Shown here: positions 32,808 through 41,246 of the stretch, piece by piece
How positions within the stretch are numbered: the first letter of the stretch is position 1
Layout of the letters: every line of letters starts with the position of its first letter
NCBI GenBank assembly: GCA_031362985.1
Contig: JANLTO010000120.1
Span: forward strand, 94,159-158,158
DNA from: SHZL01 sp031362985
GTDB taxonomy: Bacteria > Pseudomonadota > Gammaproteobacteria > Xanthomonadales > SZUA-36
Length of the DNA stretch: 64,000 nucleotides
Direction of reading: 5' to 3'
The notes under the pieces: generated by a model
Seen by the model: the letters and a program-made list of their open reading frames with translations, nothing else
What the model was told of the DNA's origin: nothing
Databases searched by the model: none
Translations under genes and position numbers: made by a program

Positions 32808-35477
32808 TCAGCTGAAGCGACGGAATCCGATCAGGCCCATACCCAGCATCAACAGGGCCAGAACGACCAGGCCAAACTGGTTCAGCGTCGGTATTCCTTC
32901 GAAGAACATGGTGTTGGTAACCAGGCAGGACTCATCGTGACCAGCCGAGACCACCAGGTTTTCGCAGCCATTGTCTACTTCAACCGCAGCATCGTAGTTT
33001 GACTCATCCACCCAGCAGTGCGAACTCGGCCACTGCGGCGTCAGTTCAGCGGTGAAGATGTCGGGGCCATTGCCGGCAAATTCCTTGCAGGACGTGTAAT
33101 TTTGCGGAACTCCTTGCGGGCCATCAATGCCTGAAAGGAGCGGTGTGCAGGACTTCTCGCCCCCTGCAATCTCGGTATCACAATACAGGGTCAACTGGTA
33201 ATGGGTATCAGCCTGATCGCCACTGGCGCCATCAACTACCCAGGCTTTTTCAATCGTGATCTTCACCGGGTCTGCAACGTTGGTGATCTGGCAGGTGTTT
33301 TCAGCATCGGCCTCAACTTCGCTGAACTGGCAGCCGTTGGTACTGTCCGTTTTACCCGGGCCGGCCGCGAGGTAGGTCGGGGTATAGCCGTCCAACGCAT
33401 CGAGGTTTTCGGTCACGGTGCAATTGAGTTCACCGAACTCAAAGCTGCCAACCACGAACGTGACGTCCTGGCCTTCAGAAATGCTTTGGGATTGCTGTAA
33501 AGGCAGGCCGGTATTGCAGTTGAGCTCTACTTCCACTTCCGTGGGGTTGTTGCCGTCGGTGAAATGCTTGCTCACCTGGAAAGTGGCGCGATTGGACTGC
33601 GCACTAAACCCGAAAAGCTCACGGGCAAGCTTGAAGGCATCCTTGGCTATTTCCACCCCCATGAATCGGCCGGGAATGTCATCTGCTGTTGGATGGATAC
33701 CGCCGTATATGCGTGACAGGCTGGTTTCATCCGAAGCGTCCGAATATTTGGCCCATTGCAAGGTGATGTCTACGCTGGGCCCTTCCTCAAACACGAGGAA
33801 CTCGTTCTTGGGAGCTTCGAATTCACTCATGCCACCGGGGAAAAACTCGCTGCCGGTAAACTTGGCCATAATCGTCGAGGCCGCGCGGCTGAACGTGCTG
33901 TGGCCGGAAACGAAACCGGCAAAAGGCGGTGAGACGAACGAGGGGCGCTGGTAAGGCCACCAGTCCTCGCAGCGGATCCAGTCAACACCGGCCGTATCGG
34001 TCGCGGGATTGTTTATGTAGGTTGGACCGCGCCAGGCACGAGCTGCAATCTTGCCAATGTGTTGATTCTGGTTGCCGGCGAGATGGTGATGCCTGCCGCC
34101 CAAGGCTGCAGTTTCGTCTGTGATGACCTCAATCTGGCCGGGGTACAAGTGGATGCCCTCGGGGTCGTAGGATGGCCCTTGGGGGTCGGACGATTGCCCC
34201 TGGTCGCACATATACCTGATGGCCGAGACCGGGCGCACCCAGTCATACCAGCCCTTCATTCCCCAGACGGTGACTGCTACGTCATGCAGTGCTCCGCCCA
34301 GGGAGAGGTAGATTTTGACATCCCATTCCAGATCATCGAGAACCGGACCCTTGCCGCCGAATTTCTTGATTGCCAGGGGATGATCAGAGACGTAGTTGGC
34401 AATAGTAAACCAGTGCCCGGGCGGCGTTTCGGATTTGGGGCCGTCCGCCCAGAATTCTGCCAGTACTCGATAGTAATCCCCCGCGGGCACGATTTGCGGC
34501 GTATAGGGCTGGCCGGTGGCCGGGTTCAGGTCATAGCCTTGGCCGTCATTGGTTCCAAGCGGGCTGTTGCCATTGGAAGCCGGACTGATGTCAATCATCA
34601 CCCCGTCCGTCGGGTCTAACAATCCGCTCCACAGCACTACCTGCTCAAAGCCGGTTTTGTATTTGTCATCGCCCACTCCGCCGATCATGGGCGGCGGGCC
34701 TGGATCATGGTACACCCAGTAGTCATTTCCATCGCGCTGGTAGACCTTCAGGTCTGCCTGCGACAAGGCAAAGGCTTTTACCTTGCCCCACTCCGGACTG
34801 AGAAACGGCGGGTACCCACCAAGGATGACATTGCCACCCTGGTCCACGAAGAAATCCAGTGCCAGTGGCTGCCAGCGATTCGGATCGGTGATATTCGGAT
34901 TTCCCGGGAGAGCCGGCACCAGGGGCGCGTTAATGGGTGCATAAAAAAGGCTCTTGTAGCCGTTGGCCTCGTTGGAATTGTCGCTGAGTCCGAAGTCAAT
35001 ATAGGTCTTGGCAATGCGGTTGCCCAGTGCCGCCGGACTGTTACCTGCGGTCGAGGTAAAGTTCTTGTCATAGCCCAAAGCAGCCATTTTGGCGTCAAAG
35101 GACGCCAGTGATGTGGCTGCACCCGGCGAACTCGCGAAGCGGTGAACCAAAATGCGGTAACTGGCGTAGCTGATGGCCTCTTCCCGATCAGCCAGCAGGT
35201 CGCTGCTACCCAGGTGTTCGTGGTTCAGCACCGTCTCGGCATTGGCGTCATAGGCAGCCCATGCGTCCCACATGGCGGCGGAAACGTGGTAGAGGTTACG
35301 CGCATGGATGGTTGGGCGCGCAAAGTCGCGACGGATCGCCCCAAGCATTAATTCGTTCCACTGGCGGGCAACGGACCAGGGCGGGGCCGCTGCAAGTAGC
35401 GGGGCAGTCGACGAAAACGCCATAACGCCGATAAAGCAGAGAACCAACAGAATCCGCACATACGCTGTTTTTTTCAA
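32808..35477 (-). CDS. Vanadium haloperoxidase/PAP2-like secreted protein with IPTL-CTERM tail
   Basis: About 889 residues from a TTG at 35477, chosen because AAAGGAAAG precedes it and a signal peptide (KKTAYVRILLVLCFIGV...) starts there; the open frame runs further, to 35900. The first 600 residues resemble vanadium-dependent haloperoxidase / PAP2 proteins: RPSFVSPPFAGFVSGHSTFS carries the Ser-Gly-His catalytic region and RIYGGIHPTADD the vanadate or phosphate His. Then come cysteine-paired repeat domains and IPTLNQFGLVVLALLMLGMG followed by FRRFS, an IPTL-CTERM sorting helix. Predicted surface or exported phosphatase or haloperoxidase. The sorting enzyme (exosortase or similar) is not in this window. 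Confidence 0.82.
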   Translation of the reverse strand: MKKTAYVRILLVLCFIGVMAFSSTAPLLAAAPPWSVARQWNELMLGAIRRDFARPTIHARNLYHVSAAMWDAWAAYDANAETVLNHEHLGSSDLLADREEAISYASYRILVHRFASSPGAATSLASFDAKMAALGYDKNFTSTAGNSPAALGNRIAKTYIDFGLSDNSNEANGYKSLFYAPINAPLVPALPGNPNITDPNRWQPLALDFFVDQGGNVILGGYPPFLSPEWGKVKAFALSQADLKVYQRDGNDYWVYHDPGPPPMIGGVGDDKYKTGFEQVVLWSGLLDPTDGVMIDISPASNGNSPLGTNDGQGYDLNPATGQPYTPQIVPAGDYYRVLAEFWADGPKSETPPGHWFTIANYVSDHPLAIKKFGGKGPVLDDLEWDVKIYLSLGGALHDVAVTVWGMKGWYDWVRPVSAIRYMCDQGQSSDPQGPSYDPEGIHLYPGQIEVITDETAALGGRHHHLAGNQNQHIGKIAARAWRGPTYINNPATDTAGVDWIRCEDWWPYQRPSFVSPPFAGFVSGHSTFSRAASTIMAKFTGSEFFPGGMSEFEAPKNEFLVFEEGPSVDITLQWAKYSDASDETSLSRIYGGIHPTADDIPGRFMGVEIAKDAFKLARELFGFSAQSNRATFQVSKHFTDGNNPTEVEVELNCNTGLPLQQSQSISEGQDVTFVVGSFEFGELNCTVTENLDALDGYTPTYLAAGPGKTDSTNGCQFSEVEADAENTCQITNVADPVKITIEKAWVVDGASGDQADTHYQLTLYCDTEIAGGEKSCTPLLSGIDGPQGVPQNYTSCKEFAGNGPDIFTAELTPQWPSSHCWVDESNYDAAVEVDNGCENLVVSAGHDESCLVTNTMFFEGIPTLNQFGLVVLALLMLGMGLIGFRRFS

Positions 35478-35697
35478 AGGACTTTCCTTTTTTTCAACCA
35501 CTTGTTCAGAGGGGCATGGATGAATCAATGCGGCGAATTTACCAGAATCATCGCCATTGCGACACTGTCTTGGGTCAAGAAACTGATTGGCCACCGGGTG
35601 CGCGTAGCAGTTAATATCAACCTTACGCGGGCCAAAACGCTCTTCGATCGATCTTCCCGAACCGCCCCATTGTGTAGATAGCGGAAATAAATTCCTG

Positions 35698-36561
35698 ATG
35701 AAGCCACTGCACGTGTTCCTGATGATAGTTACTGCAGCGGCCTGGGGTCTGAATTTCGTCGCCACGCGCGTTGTGCTCGAGGCATTCAGTCCGGCGCAAC
35801 TGGCGTTTGGGCGAGCATTGATCACCTTTATTTTATTGCTGCCGTTCTGGCAGCCGTGGCGCCGCGTGTCAGTGAAATTTCTTTGCGCCGCATGTGCCAT
35901 TGGCGTAGCTTCGTATTACCTGATATACGAGGCGATCAGGATAACGGAGAGCCTGACCTCAGTAGCAATAGGCACACAGCTGATGGTGCCCGTTTCCGCG
36001 GTAATCGCACTGGTTCTGTACCAGGAGCAAATCACGCGGCGTAAGTGGGTGGGCATCATGGTGGCTACACTCGGCGCCATTATGCTCACGGGTGCGACGG
36101 GACTGGGCGTTTCCGCGCTGGCCCTTGGGCTGACCTTGATATCAGTGACCTTTTATTCAATTGGCACCATTGTAGCCAGCAAAACAGAGTCAATCGGCAT
36201 CTGGCGCTTGTTGGCCTGGATCTCCGCCGTTGCCATCGTGCCGCTGGGCTTGCTTGCCTGGGCGGGAGGTCCGCTGTTTCCGGATCCTGCAACGATAAAA
36301 ACCGTACACTGGGTGGCACTGATTTTCTCTGCGTTGATCTCGGCCATGCTGGGCCAGGCCGTGTTGTTTTTCCTCTACCGAACCTACCCGGTGTCTGATG
36401 TGGCGCCATATATTCTGTTTGTGCCGATCTTTGCAGCGCTGTTTTCAGTTCTTCTGTTCGATGAACACATTAGCCTGGGTCTGGCCGTGGGAGGCACAAT
36501 CATACTGCTGGGCGTATGGTTGCAGCAGGCTCGCAGGATTCCGCGCAGCAGCGCCCGATAA
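35698..36561 (+). CDS. EamA/DMT-family transporter
   Basis: A 287-residue protein with ten predicted helices in two EamA repeats. The first repeat begins ITAAWGLNFVATRVVLEAF, typical of YdcZ/RhaT-like drug/metabolite exporters. Probably exports an amino acid or small metabolite; the substrate cannot be assigned. Stands alone, divergent from the haloperoxidase-like gene by 220 bases and convergent with the helicase, with only four bases between stops. Confidence 0.88.
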   Translation: MKPLHVFLMIVTAAAWGLNFVATRVVLEAFSPAQLAFGRALITFILLLPFWQPWRRVSVKFLCAACAIGVASYYLIYEAIRITESLTSVAIGTQLMVPVSAVIALVLYQEQITRRKWVGIMVATLGAIMLTGATGLGVSALALGLTLISVTFYSIGTIVASKTESIGIWRLLAWISAVAIVPLGLLAWAGGPLFPDPATIKTVHWVALIFSALISAMLGQAVLFFLYRTYPVSDVAPYILFVPIFAALFSVLLFDEHISLGLAVGGTIILLGVWLQQARRIPRSSAR

Positions 36562-36565
36562 CCGG

Positions 36566-38464
36566 CTATGCCTTGCGCTTGGCGCTGTCAACGGGCTTTG
36601 CTGGCTTCTTTCCCTTGGGCGCTCCTTTGTTCTTGTCTGCACGTTTCTTCTTCGGCTTGGCCTTGGCGCTCGCCGGCTTATCCGGTCCAAGGGTTCGCGG
36701 GTCCGGCTTTTTGAAGCGTGGTTTTTTTCCGTCAGGTTTGCGCTTTTCATAGGCTCCGGCCGGAGGCGGTGACGCGCGGGAAATATTCATGCGGTGGCCG
36801 CATACCCGGGAATTCTTCAGCTTGTCCAATACTTCGGCGGGCATGTTTGCCGGAAGATCGACAATGCTGTGATCTCCCTGGATGGCAATGTTGCCGATGT
36901 GCTGGGAATCCATGGCACCCTCGTTAGCGATGGCGCCTACGATGTTGCCCGGTTTTATGCCATGTTCGTGGCCTACTTCAATGCGGTATTGCACCATGCT
37001 GCTGCGTGGCTTGCCCTTGCCCTTGCCTGGGCCTGTTCCCGGTCCCGGTCCTTTGCCCTTGAACGGTTTGTCGAAATCCTTGCGATGGGATGATGCAGGC
37101 CTCGATTCTTCCCGGTGCCGCTCTGGCCGTTCGGGCTCATTCTTCAACAGCCAGGGTTTATCCCCAATGGTGAGCTTGGCCAGCGCCGCGGCAATCTCCA
37201 ACGGTTCAACATCATGCTCCTGCTGATACTGCTTGAGCAGGTTGATCATAAACTCAAGCTCGCCTGCAGCCAGTGTCTTACTGATATTTTGTTTGAAATC
37301 CGCGATGCGCTTGTTGTTGACGACTTCCGTTGAAGGTAACTGCAGTTGCTCAATTTTCTGCCGGGTCGCGTTTTCGATGGCGCTGAGCATACGCCGCTCC
37401 CGCGGCGCTACGAAAAGTATGGCCTCACCCGTGCGACCGGCGCGACCGGTACGGCCAATGCGATGGATATAGGCCTCGATATCGTAGGGGATGTCGTAAT
37501 TGACCACATGGCTGATGCGTTCGACGTCCAGTCCACGGGCCGCCACATCGGTAGCAACCAGGATATCCAGCGAACCCTGCTTAAACCGGTTGATGGTTAG
37601 CTCCCGTGTTTTTTGCGCCATGTCACCGTTCAGCGCGGCCGCGGAATAACCCCTCGCCTCCAGCTTGTCAGCCAACTCCGTAGTGGCTATGCGGGTGCGT
37701 ACAAACATGAGCAGGGCATCAAACGGTTCGACCTCGAGGATGCGAGTCAGCGCGTCGAGTTTATGCATGCTGCTGACCAACCAGTAACGCTGGCGGATAG
37801 TTACCGCCGTGGCAGTGGGGGCCTTGATGGAAATGTTTTGTGGATCACGCAAGTGCTTGCTGGCAATGCGTTGGATTTCCTGCGGCATGGTGGCTGAGAA
37901 CAGGGCCATTTGTCGCTGTTGTGGTATTTGTTCCAATACCCACTCCACCGCATCGATAAAACCCATGCGCAACATTTCATCGCCTTCATCGAGCACCAGG
38001 GTCTGCAAGCCATCGAGTTTCAGCGTGCCCCGGCGCATATGGTCCATGACCCGCCCCGGCGTGCCCACAACAACATGCACGCCGCGCTTCAGTTGCCGGA
38101 TCTGTATTTCATAAGCCTGTCCGCCATAGATAGGCAGTACGTGAAACCCCTTTATATGTGAGGCATAACGTTGAAAAGCCTCTGCTACCTGGATGGCCAG
38201 TTCACGCGTGGGTGTGAGCACCAGGGCCTGGACCTTCTGGTTCGCCATGTCCAGGCGTGAGATCAGGGGAAGAGCAAATGCGGCAGTTTTTCCGGTACCG
38301 GTGGGTGCATGTCCAAACAAATCGAGCCCATTGAGCAAATGCGGAATGCATTCAGCCTGGATCGGGGTTGGAGTTTCGTAGCCCAGTTCATCCAGCACTT
38401 GCAGCAATGGAGCAGGCAGATTCAGCTCTTTGAAGCTCGCGACAGTGGGGCTGGGTTTGGACAT
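36566..38464 (-). CDS. deaD: DEAD-box RNA helicase with DbpA-type RNA-binding domain
   Basis: About 632 residues from the ATG at 38464. Helicase motifs in order: Q-motif with FKELNLP, APTGTGKTAA (I), PTRELAIQ (Ia), TPGRVMDH, LDEGDEML (DEGD, a variant of DEAD), FSATMP (III), ATDVAARGLD and HRIGRTGRAGRTG (VI). A DbpA RNA-binding domain follows (about 470-555), then a Lys/Arg-rich tail ending with PKGKKPAKP. This is the DeaD/CsdA layout, used in ribosome assembly and cold adaptation. The walker B box reads DEGD rather than DEAD, which occurs in this family. Confidence 0.92.
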   Translation of the reverse strand: MSKPSPTVASFKELNLPAPLLQVLDELGYETPTPIQAECIPHLLNGLDLFGHAPTGTGKTAAFALPLISRLDMANQKVQALVLTPTRELAIQVAEAFQRYASHIKGFHVLPIYGGQAYEIQIRQLKRGVHVVVGTPGRVMDHMRRGTLKLDGLQTLVLDEGDEMLRMGFIDAVEWVLEQIPQQRQMALFSATMPQEIQRIASKHLRDPQNISIKAPTATAVTIRQRYWLVSSMHKLDALTRILEVEPFDALLMFVRTRIATTELADKLEARGYSAAALNGDMAQKTRELTINRFKQGSLDILVATDVAARGLDVERISHVVNYDIPYDIEAYIHRIGRTGRAGRTGEAILFVAPRERRMLSAIENATRQKIEQLQLPSTEVVNNKRIADFKQNISKTLAAGELEFMINLLKQYQQEHDVEPLEIAAALAKLTIGDKPWLLKNEPERPERHREESRPASSHRKDFDKPFKGKGPGPGTGPGKGKGKPRSSMVQYRIEVGHEHGIKPGNIVGAIANEGAMDSQHIGNIAIQGDHSIVDLPANMPAEVLDKLKNSRVCGHRMNISRASPPPAGAYEKRKPDGKKPRFKKPDPRTLGPDKPASAKAKPKKKRADKNKGAPKGKKPAKPVDSAKRKA

Positions 38465-38520
38465 CAGGGGTACCTGCAGGCAATGAGGGGGCAACGATTA
38501 TGGGTGCGGCCGTGGGGCAG

Positions 38521-38526
38521 TATAAT
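38521..38526 (+). promoter_or_regulatory. Candidate -10 box for the DUF1428 remnant
   Basis: Consensus TATAAT sits 72 bases ahead of the ATG at 38598, in the gap divergent from the helicase. There is no clear -35. It may be a leftover promoter of the truncated gene. Confidence 0.35.
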
Positions 38527-38597
38527 GCCGCGCTTGTCGGGCACGGTAGCATTGCTGTAAAAAGCATGAGTATGGACAGCTCTATGGAGGCAGTGAA

Positions 38598-38705
38598 ATG
38601 GCTCGATATGTAGACGGATTTGTAGTGCCGGTGCCCAAAACGAAACTGGACGCCTATAAGAAACTGGCCCGCAAAGCGTCAAAAATCTGGCTCGAGTACG
38701 GCTGA
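38598..38705 (+). pseudogene. Truncated DUF1428 (YbaA-like) gene
   Basis: A 35-codon frame beginning MARYVDGFVVPVPKTKLDAY and stopping at TGA after WLEYG. It has a good ribosome-binding site (ggagg, 38586-38590) and matches the N-terminus of DUF1428 proteins (E. coli YbaA starts with a very similar YVDGFVVAVP). Those are about 117 residues, so roughly two thirds are missing. The remainder seems to have been replaced by the toxin-antitoxin DNA that follows. Confidence 0.7.
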
Positions 38706-38764
38706 GAAAAACTAAAGACCGCAATGGACTTGACGCCGGTGAACTGGCGTTCCTGTTGAGTGAT

Positions 38765-39085
38765 TCATTGACTGTCACGCCCGGAACCTCGTTCGAGTTT
38801 GCTGGTTCGGAGCAGTTGTTCACTGCGCATTACATGCAGAATATAAACGCGATTTTCTGCATGACGATAAAACACCCGACATGGCGGTTCTACAATCTGA
38901 CGATAACGCCATCCTTCAAGTTCGGCGGGCTTCGAGCCAATTTCAGGATGATCTGAAAGCTGCTCAACCTGCGCGAAGATTGTTCGTACCAACTTCTGTG
39001 CGGCAACTGGATTATCTAATGCGATAAAGTCCGCAATGGCATCAAGATCCGAAATTGCCGGTTCGGTCCAAACTATTTCAACCAT
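38765..39085 (-). CDS. RelE/ParE-family toxin
   Basis: A 106-residue toxin of the RelE/ParE fold: VEIVWTEPAISDLDAIADFI at the start, then the conserved Arg-rich strand YRQIVEPPCRVFYRH and a final YILHVMRSEQLL. ParE-like members poison gyrase, RelE-like members cut mRNA; the sequence is nearer to ParE. It overlaps the upstream antitoxin by 13 bases, giving the usual antitoxin-first order. Forms a complete module. Confidence 0.92.
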   Translation of the reverse strand: MVEIVWTEPAISDLDAIADFIALDNPVAAQKLVRTIFAQVEQLSDHPEIGSKPAELEGWRYRQIVEPPCRVFYRHAENRVYILHVMRSEQLLRTSKLERGSGRDSQ

Positions 39086-39330
39086 CGCGACATTCTGGAT
39101 TTTGCTTCTTTGTGCGAGAGAGTTCGGCCATCTTCAACCGCGCGTTCGCCCCGGGCTATACCCTCAAGCAACTTGATCCTGCCCTGAAGATTTTCAAAGC
39201 TGTCTACATCAACCAGGTAAGCCGCAGGAAGCCCATGTTGAGTGATCAGAATCGGTTCCTTGTGGCGACAAAGCTCGGTGAGCAATTCGGTCGCTTTCCG
39301 CTTCAGGGTTGTTACAAGTTCAGTTCTCAT
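39073..39330 (-). CDS. Phd/YefM-family antitoxin
   Basis: An 85-residue antitoxin starting MRTELVTTLKRKATELLTEL, with the Phd/YefM DNA-binding N-terminus (EPILITQHGLPAAYLVDV) and a charged C-terminal helix that would bind the toxin. It neutralises the ParE-like toxin encoded downstream and likely represses its own promoter upstream of 39330. Confidence 0.92.
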   Translation of the reverse strand: MRTELVTTLKRKATELLTELCRHKEPILITQHGLPAAYLVDVDSFENLQGRIKLLEGIARGERAVEDGRTLSHKEAKSRMSRWLK

Positions 39331-39451
39331 GAAGTGATACTAAAGTAGCACTTTGATTGATGCAAGTCATGTGCGGGTGAAGCGCTCAACGAGCACCCAA
39401 ATGTACCGGAGACAACTTAGTTTTTACCAAGTGATCAGTTTCGTATAGATG

Positions 39452-39829
39452 TCATGCTTTTTTTTGCCAGAACAGCACTTCCGGCAATCCCTTAAAATGC
39501 GCATCGGATGTCACAAGCTGTCCCCCGACAGCATGAGCAGTGGCATAGACGATGGCATCTGCCATGGCGAGTTTGTGGCGTATAGCAAGGTCGGCTGCCG
39601 ATAGTGAAATTCGTGTGTCGAGCGCACGCACCAGGCAGGCTTCGGTGATGCCGATCACATCCAGTGCGGTAGCTTCATCTTTTTCCCGCAGGCACCATTT
39701 GTAGAGTTCGAACTGCACCAGCGTTGGAACGATCAGGTTATCGTTGTCTGCCAGATAGGGCGCGTACTTATCCGCCAGTGCGCCATCGATCAGCCACTCT
39801 ATCCACCCGCAGGTGTCCACTACGTGCAT
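39452..39829 (-). CDS. vapC: PIN-domain (VapC-like) toxin
   Basis: A 125-residue PIN-domain ribonuclease. The metal-binding acids are visible: Asp5 in VVDTCGWIEWL, an Asp in KLAMADAIVYATA and another in LVTSDAHFKGL. VapC toxins cut specific tRNA or rRNA. Its ATG overlaps the antitoxin stop by one base (TGATG), so the two are translationally coupled. Located 120 bases upstream of the ParE-like module. Confidence 0.92.
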   Translation of the reverse strand: MHVVDTCGWIEWLIDGALADKYAPYLADNDNLIVPTLVQFELYKWCLREKDEATALDVIGITEACLVRALDTRISLSAADLAIRHKLAMADAIVYATAHAVGGQLVTSDAHFKGLPEVLFWQKKA

Positions 39830-40038
39830 CAGGTACGCGCCGAGCGGTCGCGAACGTTTTTTGTGTTGGCACCCTTGAACAGGCCGCGCACTTCGCTCAT
39901 TTCCCGGCGCGGGATCATGATGATAGCGTCGCCCTTGGCGACAAAAACGAACTGCTGCCCGGCCTTAAGTCCGAGGTCATTGCGAAATGCCTTGGGTATG
40001 CCAATTTGAAATTTCTCGGTGAGGGTTGCGATGTGCAT
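39829..40038 (-). CDS. vapB: AbrB/MazE-type antitoxin
   Basis: About 69 residues from the ATG at 40038, preceded by AAAGGAG. The swapped-hairpin AbrB/SpoVT fold is recognisable in MHIATLTEKFQIGIPKAFR, LGLKAGQQFVFV and DAIIMIPRR. It should bind and silence the PIN toxin and repress the operon. The longer frame to 40059 lacks a suitable ribosome-binding site. Confidence 0.9.
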   Translation of the reverse strand: MHIATLTEKFQIGIPKAFRNDLGLKAGQQFVFVAKGDAIIMIPRREMSEVRGLFKGANTKNVRDRSART

Positions 40039-40182
40039 TCTTACTCCTTTTGTATCCATCTATGTTTTGTAAGAATACAGAGCGAGGCGTTTGAATTCAA
40101 GGGTAATTCAATTTTTCAACCGACGTCCCCCCTTAATTGAGTAGCAACAGCTTTTGGAGTCCAATTAACTAACCAAGTAGAG

Positions 40183-40254
40183 TTGGACAGGGGAAAGCGG
40201 TTTAGTGCAGAGCAAATTATTAGTTTCCTGGCGGATGTGGGGCTCGCGGCTTAA
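40183..40254 (+). pseudogene. IS3-family OrfA transposase remnant
   Basis: The frame reads LDRGKRFSAEQIISFLADVG then LAA and a stop. This resembles the N-terminus of IS3-type OrfA proteins, which commonly begin with a K-x-RF-[ST]-x-EQII-x-FL pattern. It overlaps the 3' end of the GNAT-VOC gene by four bases. No inverted repeats or OrfB remain, so it is a dead scrap; the match is only about 18 residues. Confidence 0.5.
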
Positions 40255-41186
40255 GCAGTGCCCCCGATCGCCAGTTCCAGCAAGTCCCAAAGATTACCGT
40301 ATAGATCTTCAAACACGGCAACCGTGCCGTAGGCCTCGTTTCTTGGCTCGCCTCTGAACTTGACTCCCTTGGATAACATGGCCCGATAGTCCCGCCAGAA
40401 ATCATCGGTTTGCAGGAAGAACGCCACGCGACCACCGGTCTGATTGCCAACGGCGCTTTCCTGCTGAGGGGATGACGCCCGCGCGAGTAGTATGTTTGTG
40501 CCGATCGAACCCGGGGGAGTAATTAGCACCCAACGCTTGTTCTGTTCCGGAATAAAGGTGTCTTCCATCACGCTAAACCCCAGTTTCGTGGTGAAGAATG
40601 CGATGGCTTCGTCGTAATCGCGCACCACCAGGCTTACATGCACCAGTGATCGCTTCCCCCCAGTTGTCTGGAGCCAGGTTGCCTGGTGCCCAAGTTGCCC
40701 AGCTTCAAGTTTCTTGGCATAGATGACCTTGTCATCGCCCATGGCAAAGAAATTTTTCAGTACCGCCGCTTTTTCGTATCCCATGGCCTCGTAAAACGCG
40801 CGCGTTGGCCGGTATTGTTCGCGCGCGGAGGTGTCGGCATACATCTGCGTAGCGCCAGCAGCGCGCGCCAGCAGTTCCGATTCCCGCATCAGCTTTGCCC
40901 CCAAACCCTGGCCCTGGCATTGGGGCGAGACCGCAATCCAGTACAGATCGAAACTCGACTCCGTTGCGGGAATCAGGCCGTAACAGGTGTAGCCCTGCAG
41001 GCGTCCGGGATGGTCGGGCTGATCGAGAAACAGGAATTCGTAACCGCTGGCTTTGCCCCGCGCCAGGGTTTCATCCACCAGTTCAACCGCGACCAGCACT
41101 TCTTCGTCCGAGAAGAAACCCGTTTCCGCTACAAGGATGCGGACTGCCTCTGCGTCACTGCTCTGTACGACGGTTCGCCACCGCAT
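40251..41186 (-). CDS. GNAT acetyltransferase fused to a glyoxalase/VOC domain
   Basis: A 311-residue two-domain protein. Residues 1-160 are a GNAT acetyltransferase with the acetyl-CoA loop VSPQCQGQGLGAKLM and a C-terminal FYEAMGYE. Residues 178-305 are a vicinal-oxygen-chelate domain (HVSLVVRDYDEAIAFFTTKLGF ... VAVFEDLYGNLWDLLE) resembling glyoxalase I/bleomycin-resistance proteins, here with a metal-binding Glu at the end. The two domains are usually separate genes. It is last in the KamA-ATP-grasp operon, 60 bases after the second ligase, suggesting that it acetylates or modifies the product of that pathway. Confidence 0.85.
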   Translation of the reverse strand: MRWRTVVQSSDAEAVRILVAETGFFSDEEVLVAVELVDETLARGKASGYEFLFLDQPDHPGRLQGYTCYGLIPATESSFDLYWIAVSPQCQGQGLGAKLMRESELLARAAGATQMYADTSAREQYRPTRAFYEAMGYEKAAVLKNFFAMGDDKVIYAKKLEAGQLGHQATWLQTTGGKRSLVHVSLVVRDYDEAIAFFTTKLGFSVMEDTFIPEQNKRWVLITPPGSIGTNILLARASSPQQESAVGNQTGGRVAFFLQTDDFWRDYRAMLSKGVKFRGEPRNEAYGTVAVFEDLYGNLWDLLELAIGGTA

Positions 41187-41246
41187 AGCTTTTGTACCTT
41201 CTGCGCTACTGGCGCATGATCAATCCGGGGTTTGCCCTGCTGTGGT

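Noticed and set aside
38521..40254. Prophage or integrative island
   Set aside because: No integrase, structural phage gene, tRNA or direct repeats are visible; only toxin-antitoxin genes and remnants.
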